A stretch of 32,315 nt of DNA from a virus, in IMG/VR virus record IMGVR_UViG_3300017783_005078, positions 1 to 32,315 of that record. One strand, given 5' to 3'. The position numbers and the translations under genes were made by a program. The notes beneath the pieces are model-generated. The model saw nothing but the letters and a program-made list of their open reading frames with translations, did no database searches and was not told the origin of the DNA. Of the stretch, positions 23,572 through 30,630 are shown piece by piece. Numbering within the stretch: position 1 is the stretch's first letter; each line of letters opens with the position of its first letter.

Positions 23572-24270
23572 TTAACAGAGAGTACCGCTAGTTATGACTC
23601 CGCTAGAATCTACTGTCATTACTTCTGTACCGTTAGAGTATTTACCCGCACTCACAGTAGTTGTCAAAGTAGCATCAGTATAGAATGCATAAGCATCAGA
23701 GAAATCTGAGCCATCTGAGGCATTCCAAAATACTGTTGTTCCTGATGCACCACAAGCAGTAGATGCAGTACTAGCGTGATAACCTATAGTTGCACTATTA
23801 CTACTTGGGGAAGTAGCCCAACAATAAAAATTAGTCACCGATGTATGATCAGTAGCAGTTAAATCTAAAGTAGCATTAGTAGATATCGTTGTAGACCCTC
23901 CAGTATCTGAGGTCCATTTTTGAAATACATAAGGATAAGTAGGAGATGCAACTAACCTGACTGTAGTGTTATCATTAAAAGAATTATTTTTTATAGCTAA
24001 AGAACTTCCAGCACTAACTGTACCGCTTGTATAGGGTAAAGTAACTTGAGCAGTAATATTAGTTTTAGTAACTACGTTACCGTAGAATAGTTTATTACTT
24101 CTTAATTCACTGTTAACACTTAAGTTTGTAGCTCCTGGATCATCTGCTATGTCTCTAGCCCAGCCATTAGATCCAGATACTGAAATATTATCATTCCCGT
24201 CTACGTTGTTAGCCCAAGTATCTGTTGATTGAAAAGTTATATTTGTAGTTCCGTATTCTGCTACTGCCAT
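23572..24270 (-). CDS. Fibre-tip-like protein with Bacteroidota-type surface modules
   Basis: The 232-residue protein is rich in Ser, Thr, Asn and Gly. Residues 95-152 (RLVASPTYPYVFQKWTSDTGG ending in FYCWAT) resemble an InlB/Listeria-Bacteroides B-repeat with a 'F.kWt' core. The last 70 residues (163-232) form a module bracketed by Cys173 and Cys232, with a FYTDATLTTTVSAGKYSNG segment and the end SSGVITSGTLC; a very similar pattern occurs at the end of many Bacteroidota surface proteins. It is the last gene of the fibre block, and could be the receptor-binding tip or an adhesive appendage. Host assignment from this is inference. Confidence 0.6.
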   Translation of the reverse strand: MAVAEYGTTNITFQSTDTWANNVDGNDNISVSGSNGWARDIADDPGATNLSVNSELRSNKLFYGNVVTKTNITAQVTLPYTSGTVSAGSSLAIKNNSFNDNTTVRLVASPTYPYVFQKWTSDTGGSTTISTNATLDLTATDHTSVTNFYCWATSPSSNSATIGYHASTASTACGASGTTVFWNASDGSDFSDAYAFYTDATLTTTVSAGKYSNGTEVMTVDSSGVITSGTLC

Positions 24271-24271
24271 T

Positions 24272-24784
24272 TTATGCTTCTTTTATTTCTAAATAAGGAA
24301 AAGATTCTAAAAGCTTTTCTTTTATCTTACCGTAACAGAAACCAAAAATATCTTTTTGGATAGCTGTATAAGCAGGGATTATTGCTTCTTTTTCTTCTTC
24401 TCCTACCTTAATATTTTTTTCTACTTCTACCTCTCGGTATTTTGTAATCTCGTCTCCTAAATCATTAAAGCTAACATAAGGAACTTCCTCCTTAACTAGC
24501 TCTTGTTTATAAATAGGCTCTTTAATAGTTACTTTTTCAGATAAGTCTAGTTTTAAAACTGACGGTAATCTTATTTCTCTACCTTCGGTATCACCATTTT
24601 CATAAACTATTACTTCATATGATATACAATCTATACGAGAGCTTTGTTCTATATCTTTAAAGTAAACTAAGCTTACTATAATTCTATTAGCATCTTTTTG
24701 GATAGTAATCTGATCTATTCTACAGTATAGACTTTCGGTTGGACCTTTTACTGTATCAGTATCTAAATTAAATAATAGCCCCAC
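24272..24784 (-). CDS. Fibre-associated protein of unknown function, GTG start
   Basis: The 170-residue protein begins with GTG (24782-24784), directly after the stop codon of the S74-domain fibre gene; no ATG would keep the conserved start. Its first 70 residues are beta-rich (YCRIDQITIQKD, RIIVSLVYFKDIE, YEVIVYENG), the middle has charged repeats (KEEVPYVSFND, EVEVEKNIKVGEEEKEA), and the end is helical. Similar small proteins accompany tail fibres in marine phages as I recall. Function may be as a fibre connector or chaperone; I cannot say more. Confidence 0.6.
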   Translation of the reverse strand: MGLLFNLDTDTVKGPTESLYCRIDQITIQKDANRIIVSLVYFKDIEQSSRIDCISYEVIVYENGDTEGREIRLPSVLKLDLSEKVTIKEPIYKQELVKEEVPYVSFNDLGDEITKYREVEVEKNIKVGEEEKEAIIPAYTAIQKDIFGFCYGKIKEKLLESFPYLEIKEA

Positions 24785-25966
24785 TTAAATTTTGCTTTCT
24801 AAAATATCTATTTTATTTGATAATTCTTTTACTGCTTCGATTAATACAGCACTTAGCTTAATATAATCGACTGCTAGATATCCATTTTCTCTTTCGTGAA
24901 CTAAATCAGGATACTGTGCTTGTATCTCTTGTGCTTTAACTCCGATATCATGTCCTGTTTTGCTAGTAGCATCTTCAATACCTTCTTTCCAATCAAATTC
25001 GTATCCTCCGATTGCTTTAACTTTATCTAATGCTCCAGCTAATGGTGCAAAATTTTCTTTTAATCTTTCGTCAGAAGAATAGTATGCTGTAATGTCTCCT
25101 GCTGCTCTTATTTCACCGGTAGTTGTTGATGGAGAAGTACCTATACCTAAACAGTGAGCCTGTAAGTGACTACTAAACTGAGATGTACCTGCTCCAGTTA
25201 CTGTTAATAATCCGTTAGAATCAATATTTCCAGTAACGTCTAATGGCTTATTCATATTCCATTTAGTACCTGAATGTGAATAAGTAAATGTAGCTGAAGC
25301 TCCGGCTACAGTAAGTCCTGCACCGTCTGCTGCGGCTGAATCTGCTGATCCAGAAGCTACTGTAATATTTTTATCCTCTACATTAAGGTTTGTGACTTGT
25401 AGTTCTGTGGTTGTTCCTGTGACTGAAAGATCTCCTGTCAAGGTAAGATTAGTAAAAGTTGGGCTATCTCCTGCTCCTACACCGATTGATGTTCTTAGGG
25501 TTGCTCCACTTTCGGCAACTGGATCAGTTGTTCCGTCTCCTACAATCATCTCACCGTCCCCTAGTACCGCCATAGCCGTAATAGCACCAGTTCCTGAGCC
25601 AAGTAAGACCCCACCGTTAGTTAAAGTAGATGCTCCTGTACCTCCATCGGCAACTGGAACATCAGTACCACCTGCACGGTATATTATATTACCTTCTATA
25701 TTTACATCACCAGATGAAGCTCTAGTTAGAGTTGTGTCTGAAGCGTGACCTAAATTTATTCCTGTAAATTGAGGACTATCGTCTGTTTTGACTCCTAAAT
25801 CTAATGCTGTTGCTGCTACTCCATTAGTAGATAAAGCTATAGCTCCTTGTTCTGAAGTCGCTATGGATGAACCTGAAACGATTCCAGTACCTGCAAGACT
25901 AAGCCCTGTTACGGTTACTGATGCTCCTGAAGCTGGTTGTATTGTATTTACTTTTAATGTACTCAT
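24785..25966 (-). CDS. Tail fibre protein with C-terminal S74 intramolecular chaperone domain
   Basis: The 393-residue protein starts with MSTLKVNTIQPASG, a common opening of marine phage fibres. The middle is a string of Gly/Thr/Ala-rich beta repeats, including VADGGTGASTLTNGGVLLG. The C-terminal part (298-393) has SDERLKENFAPL, GYEFDWKEG, IGVKAQEIQAQYP, LAVDYIKLSAVLIEAVKEL: the S74 peptidase/chaperone domain that trimerises the fibre and then cleaves itself at the Ser of the SDxRLK motif (Ser298). The TGDLSVTGTTTELQVTNLNVEDK region (178-199) is shared with the 470-residue fibre upstream. It lies between the 92-residue fibre fragment and the GTG-start gene. Confidence 0.85.
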   Translation of the reverse strand: MSTLKVNTIQPASGASVTVTGLSLAGTGIVSGSSIATSEQGAIALSTNGVAATALDLGVKTDDSPQFTGINLGHASDTTLTRASSGDVNIEGNIIYRAGGTDVPVADGGTGASTLTNGGVLLGSGTGAITAMAVLGDGEMIVGDGTTDPVAESGATLRTSIGVGAGDSPTFTNLTLTGDLSVTGTTTELQVTNLNVEDKNITVASGSADSAAADGAGLTVAGASATFTYSHSGTKWNMNKPLDVTGNIDSNGLLTVTGAGTSQFSSHLQAHCLGIGTSPSTTTGEIRAAGDITAYYSSDERLKENFAPLAGALDKVKAIGGYEFDWKEGIEDATSKTGHDIGVKAQEIQAQYPDLVHERENGYLAVDYIKLSAVLIEAVKELSNKIDILESKI

Positions 25967-25969
25967 ATC

Positions 25970-26248
25970 TTAAAATGTTTCTATTTTTACTTCAGCTGTT
26001 GCTGGGATAGTAAAGGTTACGTCTGAATTAATTTGTATTGGACCGTTTATAGAAGTATAATTTCCAGCTGTAGCTGAGGTATCGGAAGACATACTTATAG
26101 GGTTAGAGAATCCGAATCCTCCTGCTGATATACCTGTTAAAGCAGAACCATCACCTGCAAAGGCTGATGCTGTAACAGCATTTGTAACATTAAGACTTGA
26201 TAAAGCAGCGTCAGAGCCGCTTACAATTAGTTTTTTCCAGTTTGGCAT
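25970..26248 (-). CDS. Short fibre/virion protein with shared N-terminal anchor
   Basis: The 92-residue protein begins MPNWKKLIVSGSDAAL, the same start pattern as the 470-residue fibre (MAEWKKLLVHGADV). A second shared module, ASAFAGDGSALTGISAGG (32-49), is close to ANAFAGDGSNLTGVAAG in that protein. The remainder is a small beta stretch ending in FTIPATAEVKIETF. It probably attaches to the same virion site, as a short adaptor. It is the first gene after the second terminator and is preceded by an ungapped AT-rich leader with a candidate promoter box. Confidence 0.65.
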   Translation of the reverse strand: MPNWKKLIVSGSDAALSSLNVTNAVTASAFAGDGSALTGISAGGFGFSNPISMSSDTSATAGNYTSINGPIQINSDVTFTIPATAEVKIETF

Positions 26249-26313
26249 ATTATTCTATTTACGGTTGGTTACTCAAAGAGCCCACTTCCCTTACGGGCCA
26301 ATAATAGGTTTTA

Positions 26314-26321
26314 AATAAATA
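26314..26321 (-). promoter_or_regulatory. Candidate promoter box TATTTATT for the fibre-cassette unit
   Basis: The coding strand reads GTACTATTTATTTAAAACC. It lies just downstream of the terminator at 26338-26357 and 66 bases before the ATG of the short fibre gene, which is where a new promoter would be expected. If real, it would drive the fibres and, with no terminator in between, the whole enzyme cassette. The leader between it and the ATG has a modest hairpin (GGCCC...GGGCT). Confidence 0.4.
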
Positions 26322-26337
26322 GTACTAATAATATAAT

Positions 26338-26357
26338 AAAAAAAGGCCCGAAGGCCA
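26338..26357 (-). terminator. Rho-independent terminator with UUCG tetraloop
   Basis: On the minus strand GGCC-TTCG-GGCC is followed by seven T residues. The stem is only 4 bp but all G-C, and the C(UUCG)G loop is highly stable. It starts 5 bases after the stop codon of the small gene at 26362 and should separate the 470-residue fibre unit from the next unit. Confidence 0.85.
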
Positions 26358-26361
26358 AATT

Positions 26362-26535
26362 TTATTGTTGTTTTTCTATAATTTCTGTTACTTTTTTAAA
26401 CACTATATAGAATTGTTCAAATTCGTCTCCTTTATAGCTTGCTGATCTTAATTTAGTGAGTATAAACTCACAATCTTGTACTGTTAAATCAGAATCTGTT
26501 TTACGGTCTTTTTTGACTTTATCTATTAATCCCAT
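26362..26535 (-). CDS. Small conserved-looking phage protein of unknown function
   Basis: The protein has 57 residues from the second ATG (26533-26535), MGLIDKVKKDRKTDS, or 63 from an earlier in-frame ATG at 26553. I prefer the later one since related phage proteins, as I recall, begin M(G/S)LI(D/E)K(L/V)K. Residues run LTVQDCEFILTKLRSASYKGDEFEQFYIVFKKVTEIIEKQ, helical, with a short turn. Such proteins are encoded next to fibre genes in marine phages. No function is known to me. Neither start has a Shine-Dalgarno sequence. Confidence 0.65.
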   Translation of the reverse strand: MGLIDKVKKDRKTDSDLTVQDCEFILTKLRSASYKGDEFEQFYIVFKKVTEIIEKQQ

Positions 26536-26561
26536 TATTTTATATAACCACATTTACTATA

Positions 26562-27974
26562 TTACACGTATATGTATATTTCACTTGATTCTACTCTTAT
26601 ATTACCTACATGATCAGCTTGTGCTGTTGCTGCATCTGAAGTACTACCTGCAAATACTCCTGCTAAATGGTAGTTTACTGTAGCTGTAGTTGCATCTGAG
26701 TCTACTGCATTTGCTACTCCTAATCGTCCATCATTTGAATTATGATCTCCGTTCCATACTAATGCTGCTCCTGCTCCTGCTGCTCCATTTGCACCTCCAA
26801 ATATAATACCTGATTCATCTGTTGCAGTTGAAGATCCAGAATTTAGAAGTATAAACTTATCTTCTACGTTTAAGTTAGTTGTTTGTACCTCTGTAGTAGT
26901 CCCTGCTACTGTTAAGTTACCAGATACTGTAAGGTTTGTAGAAATGGTAGCGGCACCAGTAATATCTACTCCTGCTGCAGTAACACTTAATCTTTCTGTA
27001 TCATTTATTTTTACATTTACTTCATTAGAAGTACTAAAATCTACATATTCTTGATCTGTAGCTGTACCTATTTTGGTTAACGAAGAATTAATTAAAGAAG
27101 TTATAGCTGTTTGAGCTGCTGTTACTGCTACGTCGTTAGCATTTGCTGTAATACCAGAACCTGCTCCTACAGATAATACAGTACCTCCACCACCAGCTAA
27201 ACCTGCTCCAGCTACTGAAGTAGCTAATGCATCTGCATCAATTCCTCCGTCTTTAACTGATATTGTTACTGCTGCTGATCCGTTAAAAGTAGTACCTGAG
27301 TTAAGTGCTATTGTAGCATTATCTACTGTTAAGTCGTTTGGTACTTTTATTACTGATAGAGTATCAGATGATAACTCTAAAGTAGATGTATCAGCAGAGT
27401 TAGTATTTAACATTGTACCTTCTACTGAGTTAGCTGCTATTGTTAATGCACCTCCAGCTGCTACTGTAGCGTCTCCTGATACATTACCAAATATACTATC
27501 CTCTAAATTACTAAAGGTTATTTTCTTTTCAGTTCCGGCATCAGAGAATAAGAAATGATCTCCTTGTGCTACTCCTGCACTACCTAATGCTGAGAAATTA
27601 TCAATATCTAATGATCCTGCTGCTACACCTGTTAAGTTAGAACCATCTCCTGCAAAAGCATTTGCTGTTACTGTACCTGAGAATAAAGCTCCTGATCCAG
27701 AAATATCTCTAATAGTACCTATATCTTTATTTGAATCTAATACTACTGCTTTTGAAGCTGCTGCTGTACCTCCAGTAACGCCGTCGAGTACGTCTATTTC
27801 TGCTGCTGTAGAATCTATTGCTGCGAGTTTGGTAAAGTCAGCTTGTACTAGTCCGGTTACACCATCAAGTAGGTTTAATTCAGCTGCTGTAGAAGTTACG
27901 GCTGTACTCCCTAGTGTTATTGAATTTACTGTAACATCCGCACCATGTACCAGTAACTTTTTCCATTCTGCCAT
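26562..27974 (-). CDS. Long repetitive tail fibre protein
   Basis: The 470-residue protein begins MAEWKKLLVHGADV and is Ala/Gly/Ser/Thr rich with little Cys, typical of fibre shafts in marine T4-like phages. A 14-residue repeat is visible at 28-41 (STAAELNLLDGVTG) and 55-68 (STAAEIDVLDGVTG). The centre has GDATVAAGGALTIAANSV, a known fibre phrase. The region 350-372 (NLTVAGTTTEVQTTNLNVEDK) is shared with the S74-domain fibre downstream, and AFAGDGSNLTG with the 92-residue protein. It has no S74 domain itself and ends in a beta stretch. The gene ends with a small gene and a terminator. Confidence 0.75.
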   Translation of the reverse strand: MAEWKKLLVHGADVTVNSITLGSTAVTSTAAELNLLDGVTGLVQADFTKLAAIDSTAAEIDVLDGVTGGTAAASKAVVLDSNKDIGTIRDISGSGALFSGTVTANAFAGDGSNLTGVAAGSLDIDNFSALGSAGVAQGDHFLFSDAGTEKKITFSNLEDSIFGNVSGDATVAAGGALTIAANSVEGTMLNTNSADTSTLELSSDTLSVIKVPNDLTVDNATIALNSGTTFNGSAAVTISVKDGGIDADALATSVAGAGLAGGGGTVLSVGAGSGITANANDVAVTAAQTAITSLINSSLTKIGTATDQEYVDFSTSNEVNVKINDTERLSVTAAGVDITGAATISTNLTVSGNLTVAGTTTEVQTTNLNVEDKFILLNSGSSTATDESGIIFGGANGAAGAGAALVWNGDHNSNDGRLGVANAVDSDATTATVNYHLAGVFAGSTSDAATAQADHVGNIRVESSEIYIYV

Positions 27975-28003
27975 TTTATCTTATTTAAATGTTATATTGT
28001 TAT

Positions 28004-28011
28004 AATAAATA
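28004..28011 (-). promoter_or_regulatory. Candidate promoter box TATTTATT upstream of the long fibre gene
   Basis: The coding strand reads GATATTTATTATAAC, 29 bases before the ATG of the 470-residue fibre. It overlaps the stop codon side of the upstream gene at 28012. Spacing to the ATG matches that of the box before the gp26-like gene. Confidence 0.35.
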
Positions 28012-28620
28012 TCACCCTCCTACATAAAAATCTCCTGAGGAAGAAAAGAACAATCCTCCTGATACATAAGTTGGTGCTGTTGTTAAGGGTTTATATATTA
28101 CTGTCCCTTCAGTATTAATTTCTAATTTCTCTTCTCCATTAACGTTAACTTTAAAAGTATCCCCACTTCCATCGAATCTTAACGCTAATGAACCTGTTAT
28201 TTGAGTATCGTTTGTAGTAGCTACAAAAGAACCTGTTTTAGAAAATATAGCAGGATCGACTTTTACTCCAGTGACATCTCCTGCTGATGAAGAAGCTTCA
28301 GCTACAGTAGTAAGTACACTTCCGTCATTTTTAACTATATCAATTGAAGATGTAGTAATTCTTATATTACCAATTTTAATTCCTTCTTCTTCTCCAACTA
28401 ACGTTGCAATTACTGTTCCTGCCTTAACAAACTTTAAAGAAGCTGTATGTAGGTATAAATCCCGAAAAGGTTTATCTACACTTCCAATATCAAAAGTAGC
28501 AGCAGTACTTGGTACTATATGCCCTTCTGAAGAAATAGAACCTGATACTTCTAATGAGCCGGTTAATTTACCGTATTGTAATAGATCTGTTGATATTTGC
28601 TTCCAGGATATTAATGCCAT
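28012..28620 (-). CDS. Fibre or baseplate-attached virion protein
   Basis: The 202-residue protein begins MALISWKQISTDLLQYGKLTGSLEVSGSISSEG, resembling the anchors of fibre proteins in this block (W-K near the start, then G-S-L-V-S-G repeats). Residues 40-58 (TFDIGSVDKPFRDLYL) form the well-known phrase of tail fibre shafts (hhDhGs...fRDlYl). The C-terminus is Gly/Ser rich and ends in GGLFFSSSGDFYVGG. It lies 2 bases after the tail-completion gene and 37 before the long fibre gene. It is likely a short fibre or fibre connector. Confidence 0.7.
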   Translation of the reverse strand: MALISWKQISTDLLQYGKLTGSLEVSGSISSEGHIVPSTAATFDIGSVDKPFRDLYLHTASLKFVKAGTVIATLVGEEEGIKIGNIRITTSSIDIVKNDGSVLTTVAEASSSAGDVTGVKVDPAIFSKTGSFVATTNDTQITGSLALRFDGSGDTFKVNVNGEEKLEINTEGTVIYKPLTTAPTYVSGGLFFSSSGDFYVGG

Positions 28621-28622
28621 AA

Positions 28623-29849
28623 TTATTCAAATTTTCCTACTAGCAGTATTTCATCATCTGAGTTTAGAGTATATCCAATATCATTAGTATTAAATACTAC
28701 TACAATGTTATCACCAGATTGAGAAACTGTTCGTTGGGTGTTTGGTATATAAGTATTGTTTATATATACGAAAAATTCATCTTGTCCTAAATTAAAACCT
28801 GTAGGGGCTGTAGTAATAGTTACACCGCTAAACGTAGCAGTATGAGTACCTGTATTTATAGATGCTGCTACTGCTGTACTATTTAATGAAAGATAATCTT
28901 TAATTTCTTGAGTCAAATCTCCTCCACCTCCTCCTGAAGCAGTGCCTGCTCCTGATAATGCTCCGAAACTCCCTTGATCAAAGAATCTGGACTTAGCTTG
29001 AGATTCTGGTGTAGAAGCTCTAGTGGATAACGTTTCTAAAGTACCTGCTGTTTCTATACCAAATAATACTTGTGATTTAGAATAAAACTTTCTGTTTCCT
29101 TGGATTTGTGCATTAATAGATTCAGGTATAATATACCCATTAAGGGTAATAGTAAAAGAAGTTCTGGTTACTCTGTCTGTTCCTTGAGTTACATCTGTTG
29201 TAGTAGTATAGTTATCTATCATTGCTCTAAACTTAAACTTATCAGGATCTCCCCAATAAGAGTCAGATGCATAATTTATAGCTTCAATTAATTTATTATT
29301 TTGTTCTATGTAGTCTGTAAATATTACACAGCTGTAAGTTAGAGTAACATAATCTGGAATTACTATGCCTTGGTATTCTTTTGTCTTAGTTCTATTAGTA
29401 AGTACTGATAATCTGTCATAATGGTTTTTATTTGTATACTTTCTTTCGAATACATAAAAATTTTGAGGATTATCTGCTCCTAATTTATTTCCTAAGTTTC
29501 TATTTTTTTCTAAAGTCTCTCTTCTAAACATTATTAAAGGAGCTTGTATCTTACCGTTTCTATCTCGGTAATAACCGTCTTTCTGTACTGCTTTCCATCT
29601 TTCTTGGTTACCATATATAACAGGTACATTTTTACGTACTCCCTTTTGCATTACAGAAGGCTTAATTACATTATTAAAGTAAAAAATTATAGACTCATCT
29701 ATATCTTTTATACCTACTGTAAAGTCACCAGTATCATCGTTTCTAACAGTACGCTGAATAGCTCTATCAGTTAAAACTGGATTATTAGGTCTTGATTCCT
29801 GATATCCAGTAACTTGTTCTTCGAATCTTTTTGCTGGTTTTCCTGCCAT
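28623..29849 (-). CDS. Putative tail completion/sheath stabiliser protein (gp15-like) with extra C-terminal domain
   Basis: The 408-residue protein has a core (about 45-260) with PVIYGNQERWKAVQKDGYYRDRNGKIQAPLIMFRRET and VIPDYVTLTYSCVIFTDYIEQNNKLIEAINYAS, then TSFTITLNGYIIPE. This resembles gp15-type tail terminator proteins of distant T4-like phages, in which a 'PV.YG..erw' and 'f.FTDyieqnNkl.E' pattern is usual. Residues 300-408 form an added beta-rich domain after a Gly-rich linker (GGGGGDLTQEIKDYL). Gp15 caps the sheath and tube at the neck. The gene is 1 base after a neck-like gene and 2 before a fibre gene, so its position suits a tail-neck protein. The name is by analogy only. Confidence 0.5.
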   Translation of the reverse strand: MAGKPAKRFEEQVTGYQESRPNNPVLTDRAIQRTVRNDDTGDFTVGIKDIDESIIFYFNNVIKPSVMQKGVRKNVPVIYGNQERWKAVQKDGYYRDRNGKIQAPLIMFRRETLEKNRNLGNKLGADNPQNFYVFERKYTNKNHYDRLSVLTNRTKTKEYQGIVIPDYVTLTYSCVIFTDYIEQNNKLIEAINYASDSYWGDPDKFKFRAMIDNYTTTTDVTQGTDRVTRTSFTITLNGYIIPESINAQIQGNRKFYSKSQVLFGIETAGTLETLSTRASTPESQAKSRFFDQGSFGALSGAGTASGGGGGDLTQEIKDYLSLNSTAVAASINTGTHTATFSGVTITTAPTGFNLGQDEFFVYINNTYIPNTQRTVSQSGDNIVVVFNTNDIGYTLNSDDEILLVGKFE

Positions 29850-29850
29850 A

Positions 29851-30330
29851 TTATTCTGTTATACCTATTCTATCAGCTCTAGTTAAGTGACAATCAACTA
29901 TAATAGATACTGATTTACCAAATTTATTACCGTAGTCAGTTAAATTATAACTATTGTTTCTACCTACAAATAATTGATTCTCTCTTACAGTATCAACTTC
30001 ATAGAAATTTTCTTGCCAATTAATTATATCTCCTACTTCAGGTACTACTACTGAAGTTTCTAAATCAGAACGTAAAAATGCAAATGATGACTCTCTGTTT
30101 AAATCAGGTCCCATATCGTCTGTAGTAATTACTTGATCTCCTCTGGTTATTAGACAGCTTAATTTTACAGGTATTTGAAATACTTTATCTAAAGCTTCGC
30201 CATATAAGTTAGCTGTAGTTTCATCTAAGCTAAACTTGTAATACAGTATCTCCTGTTCTATTATATCAGAAAGTAACTCTCTGTTTATCTTAGTAAGAAG
30301 ATTGATATCTCTTTCGGTTCCGAATAACAT
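29851..30330 (-). CDS. Putative neck/head-closure protein
   Basis: The 159-residue protein starts MLFGTERDINLLTKINRELLSDIIEQEILYYKF and then reads as beta-rich: PVKLSCLITRGDQ, DDMGPDLNRESSFAFLRSDLE, VVPEVGDIINWQENFYEVDTV. The 'GDhh.w....YEVd.V' pattern is typical of head-closure/neck proteins between portal and tail. It overlaps the preceding gene by one base (TAATG) and ends one base before the gp15-like gene, so it belongs to the neck block. T4 has gp13 and gp14 at this spot; which one this replaces cannot be said. Confidence 0.55.
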   Translation of the reverse strand: MLFGTERDINLLTKINRELLSDIIEQEILYYKFSLDETTANLYGEALDKVFQIPVKLSCLITRGDQVITTDDMGPDLNRESSFAFLRSDLETSVVVPEVGDIINWQENFYEVDTVRENQLFVGRNNSYNLTDYGNKFGKSVSIIVDCHLTRADRIGITE

Positions 30331-30629
30331 TATTTTTCTTCTATTGTTTGTTCGCCAACTTCTACACTAACAATATTACTGTATTTGCTGGTTGCGTTAT
30401 CTTTAAAAGCTTGAAAAGCTTCTGTTGGTTCTTTTTGACTTATTATTTTTACTTTATAAGTAGCTAAACTACTATCTGAATCTTGTGAAGCCACTGTTAC
30501 TGTTGTTACTCCTGGTAATGCTCTTAAAGCATCGTCGTAACCTTGATTACCTTCTTCCCCGAAAGTAACCTTGACCATTGCTTCAAAAGTTCTATAATCT
30601 AACTCTAATAATAAAGGAATAAGTTTCAT
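30330..30629 (-). CDS. Small protein of unknown function in the neck gene block
   Basis: The 99-residue protein runs MKLIPLLLELDYRTFEAMVKVTFGEEGN, then DDALRALPGVTTVTVASQDSD and SLATYKVKIISQKEPTEAFQAFKDNA. The alternating strand-helix-strand order, with 'ALpGVttV' and 'YKVKIIS', suggests a ferredoxin-like alpha/beta fold. I know no function. It lies directly between two structural genes (1 base from the preceding gene, 1-base overlap with the next), which points to a virion assembly role. Confidence 0.65.
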   Translation of the reverse strand: MKLIPLLLELDYRTFEAMVKVTFGEEGNQGYDDALRALPGVTTVTVASQDSDSSLATYKVKIISQKEPTEAFQAFKDNATSKYSNIVSVEVGEQTIEEK

Positions 30630-30630
30630 A

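Noticed and set aside
25392-25748. 118-codon plus-strand frame rich in Pro, Ser and Val
   Set aside because: It is the antisense shadow of Gly/Thr/Ala-rich fibre repeats; such repeats often leave the opposite strand open.
26249-26310. Hairpin GGCCC/GGGCT in the leader of the short fibre gene as a terminator or riboswitch
   Set aside because: The stem has only five pairs with one wobble, no T run follows, and no known riboswitch pattern is seen.
26562-28620. Tandem repeats as a CRISPR array or microsatellite
   Set aside because: The repeated phrases are coding-level repeats of fibre proteins with no constant-length spacers.
28271-28687. 138-codon plus-strand frame over the fibre and tail-completion genes
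   Set aside because: It spans the junction of two well supported minus-strand genes and encodes no recognisable pattern.
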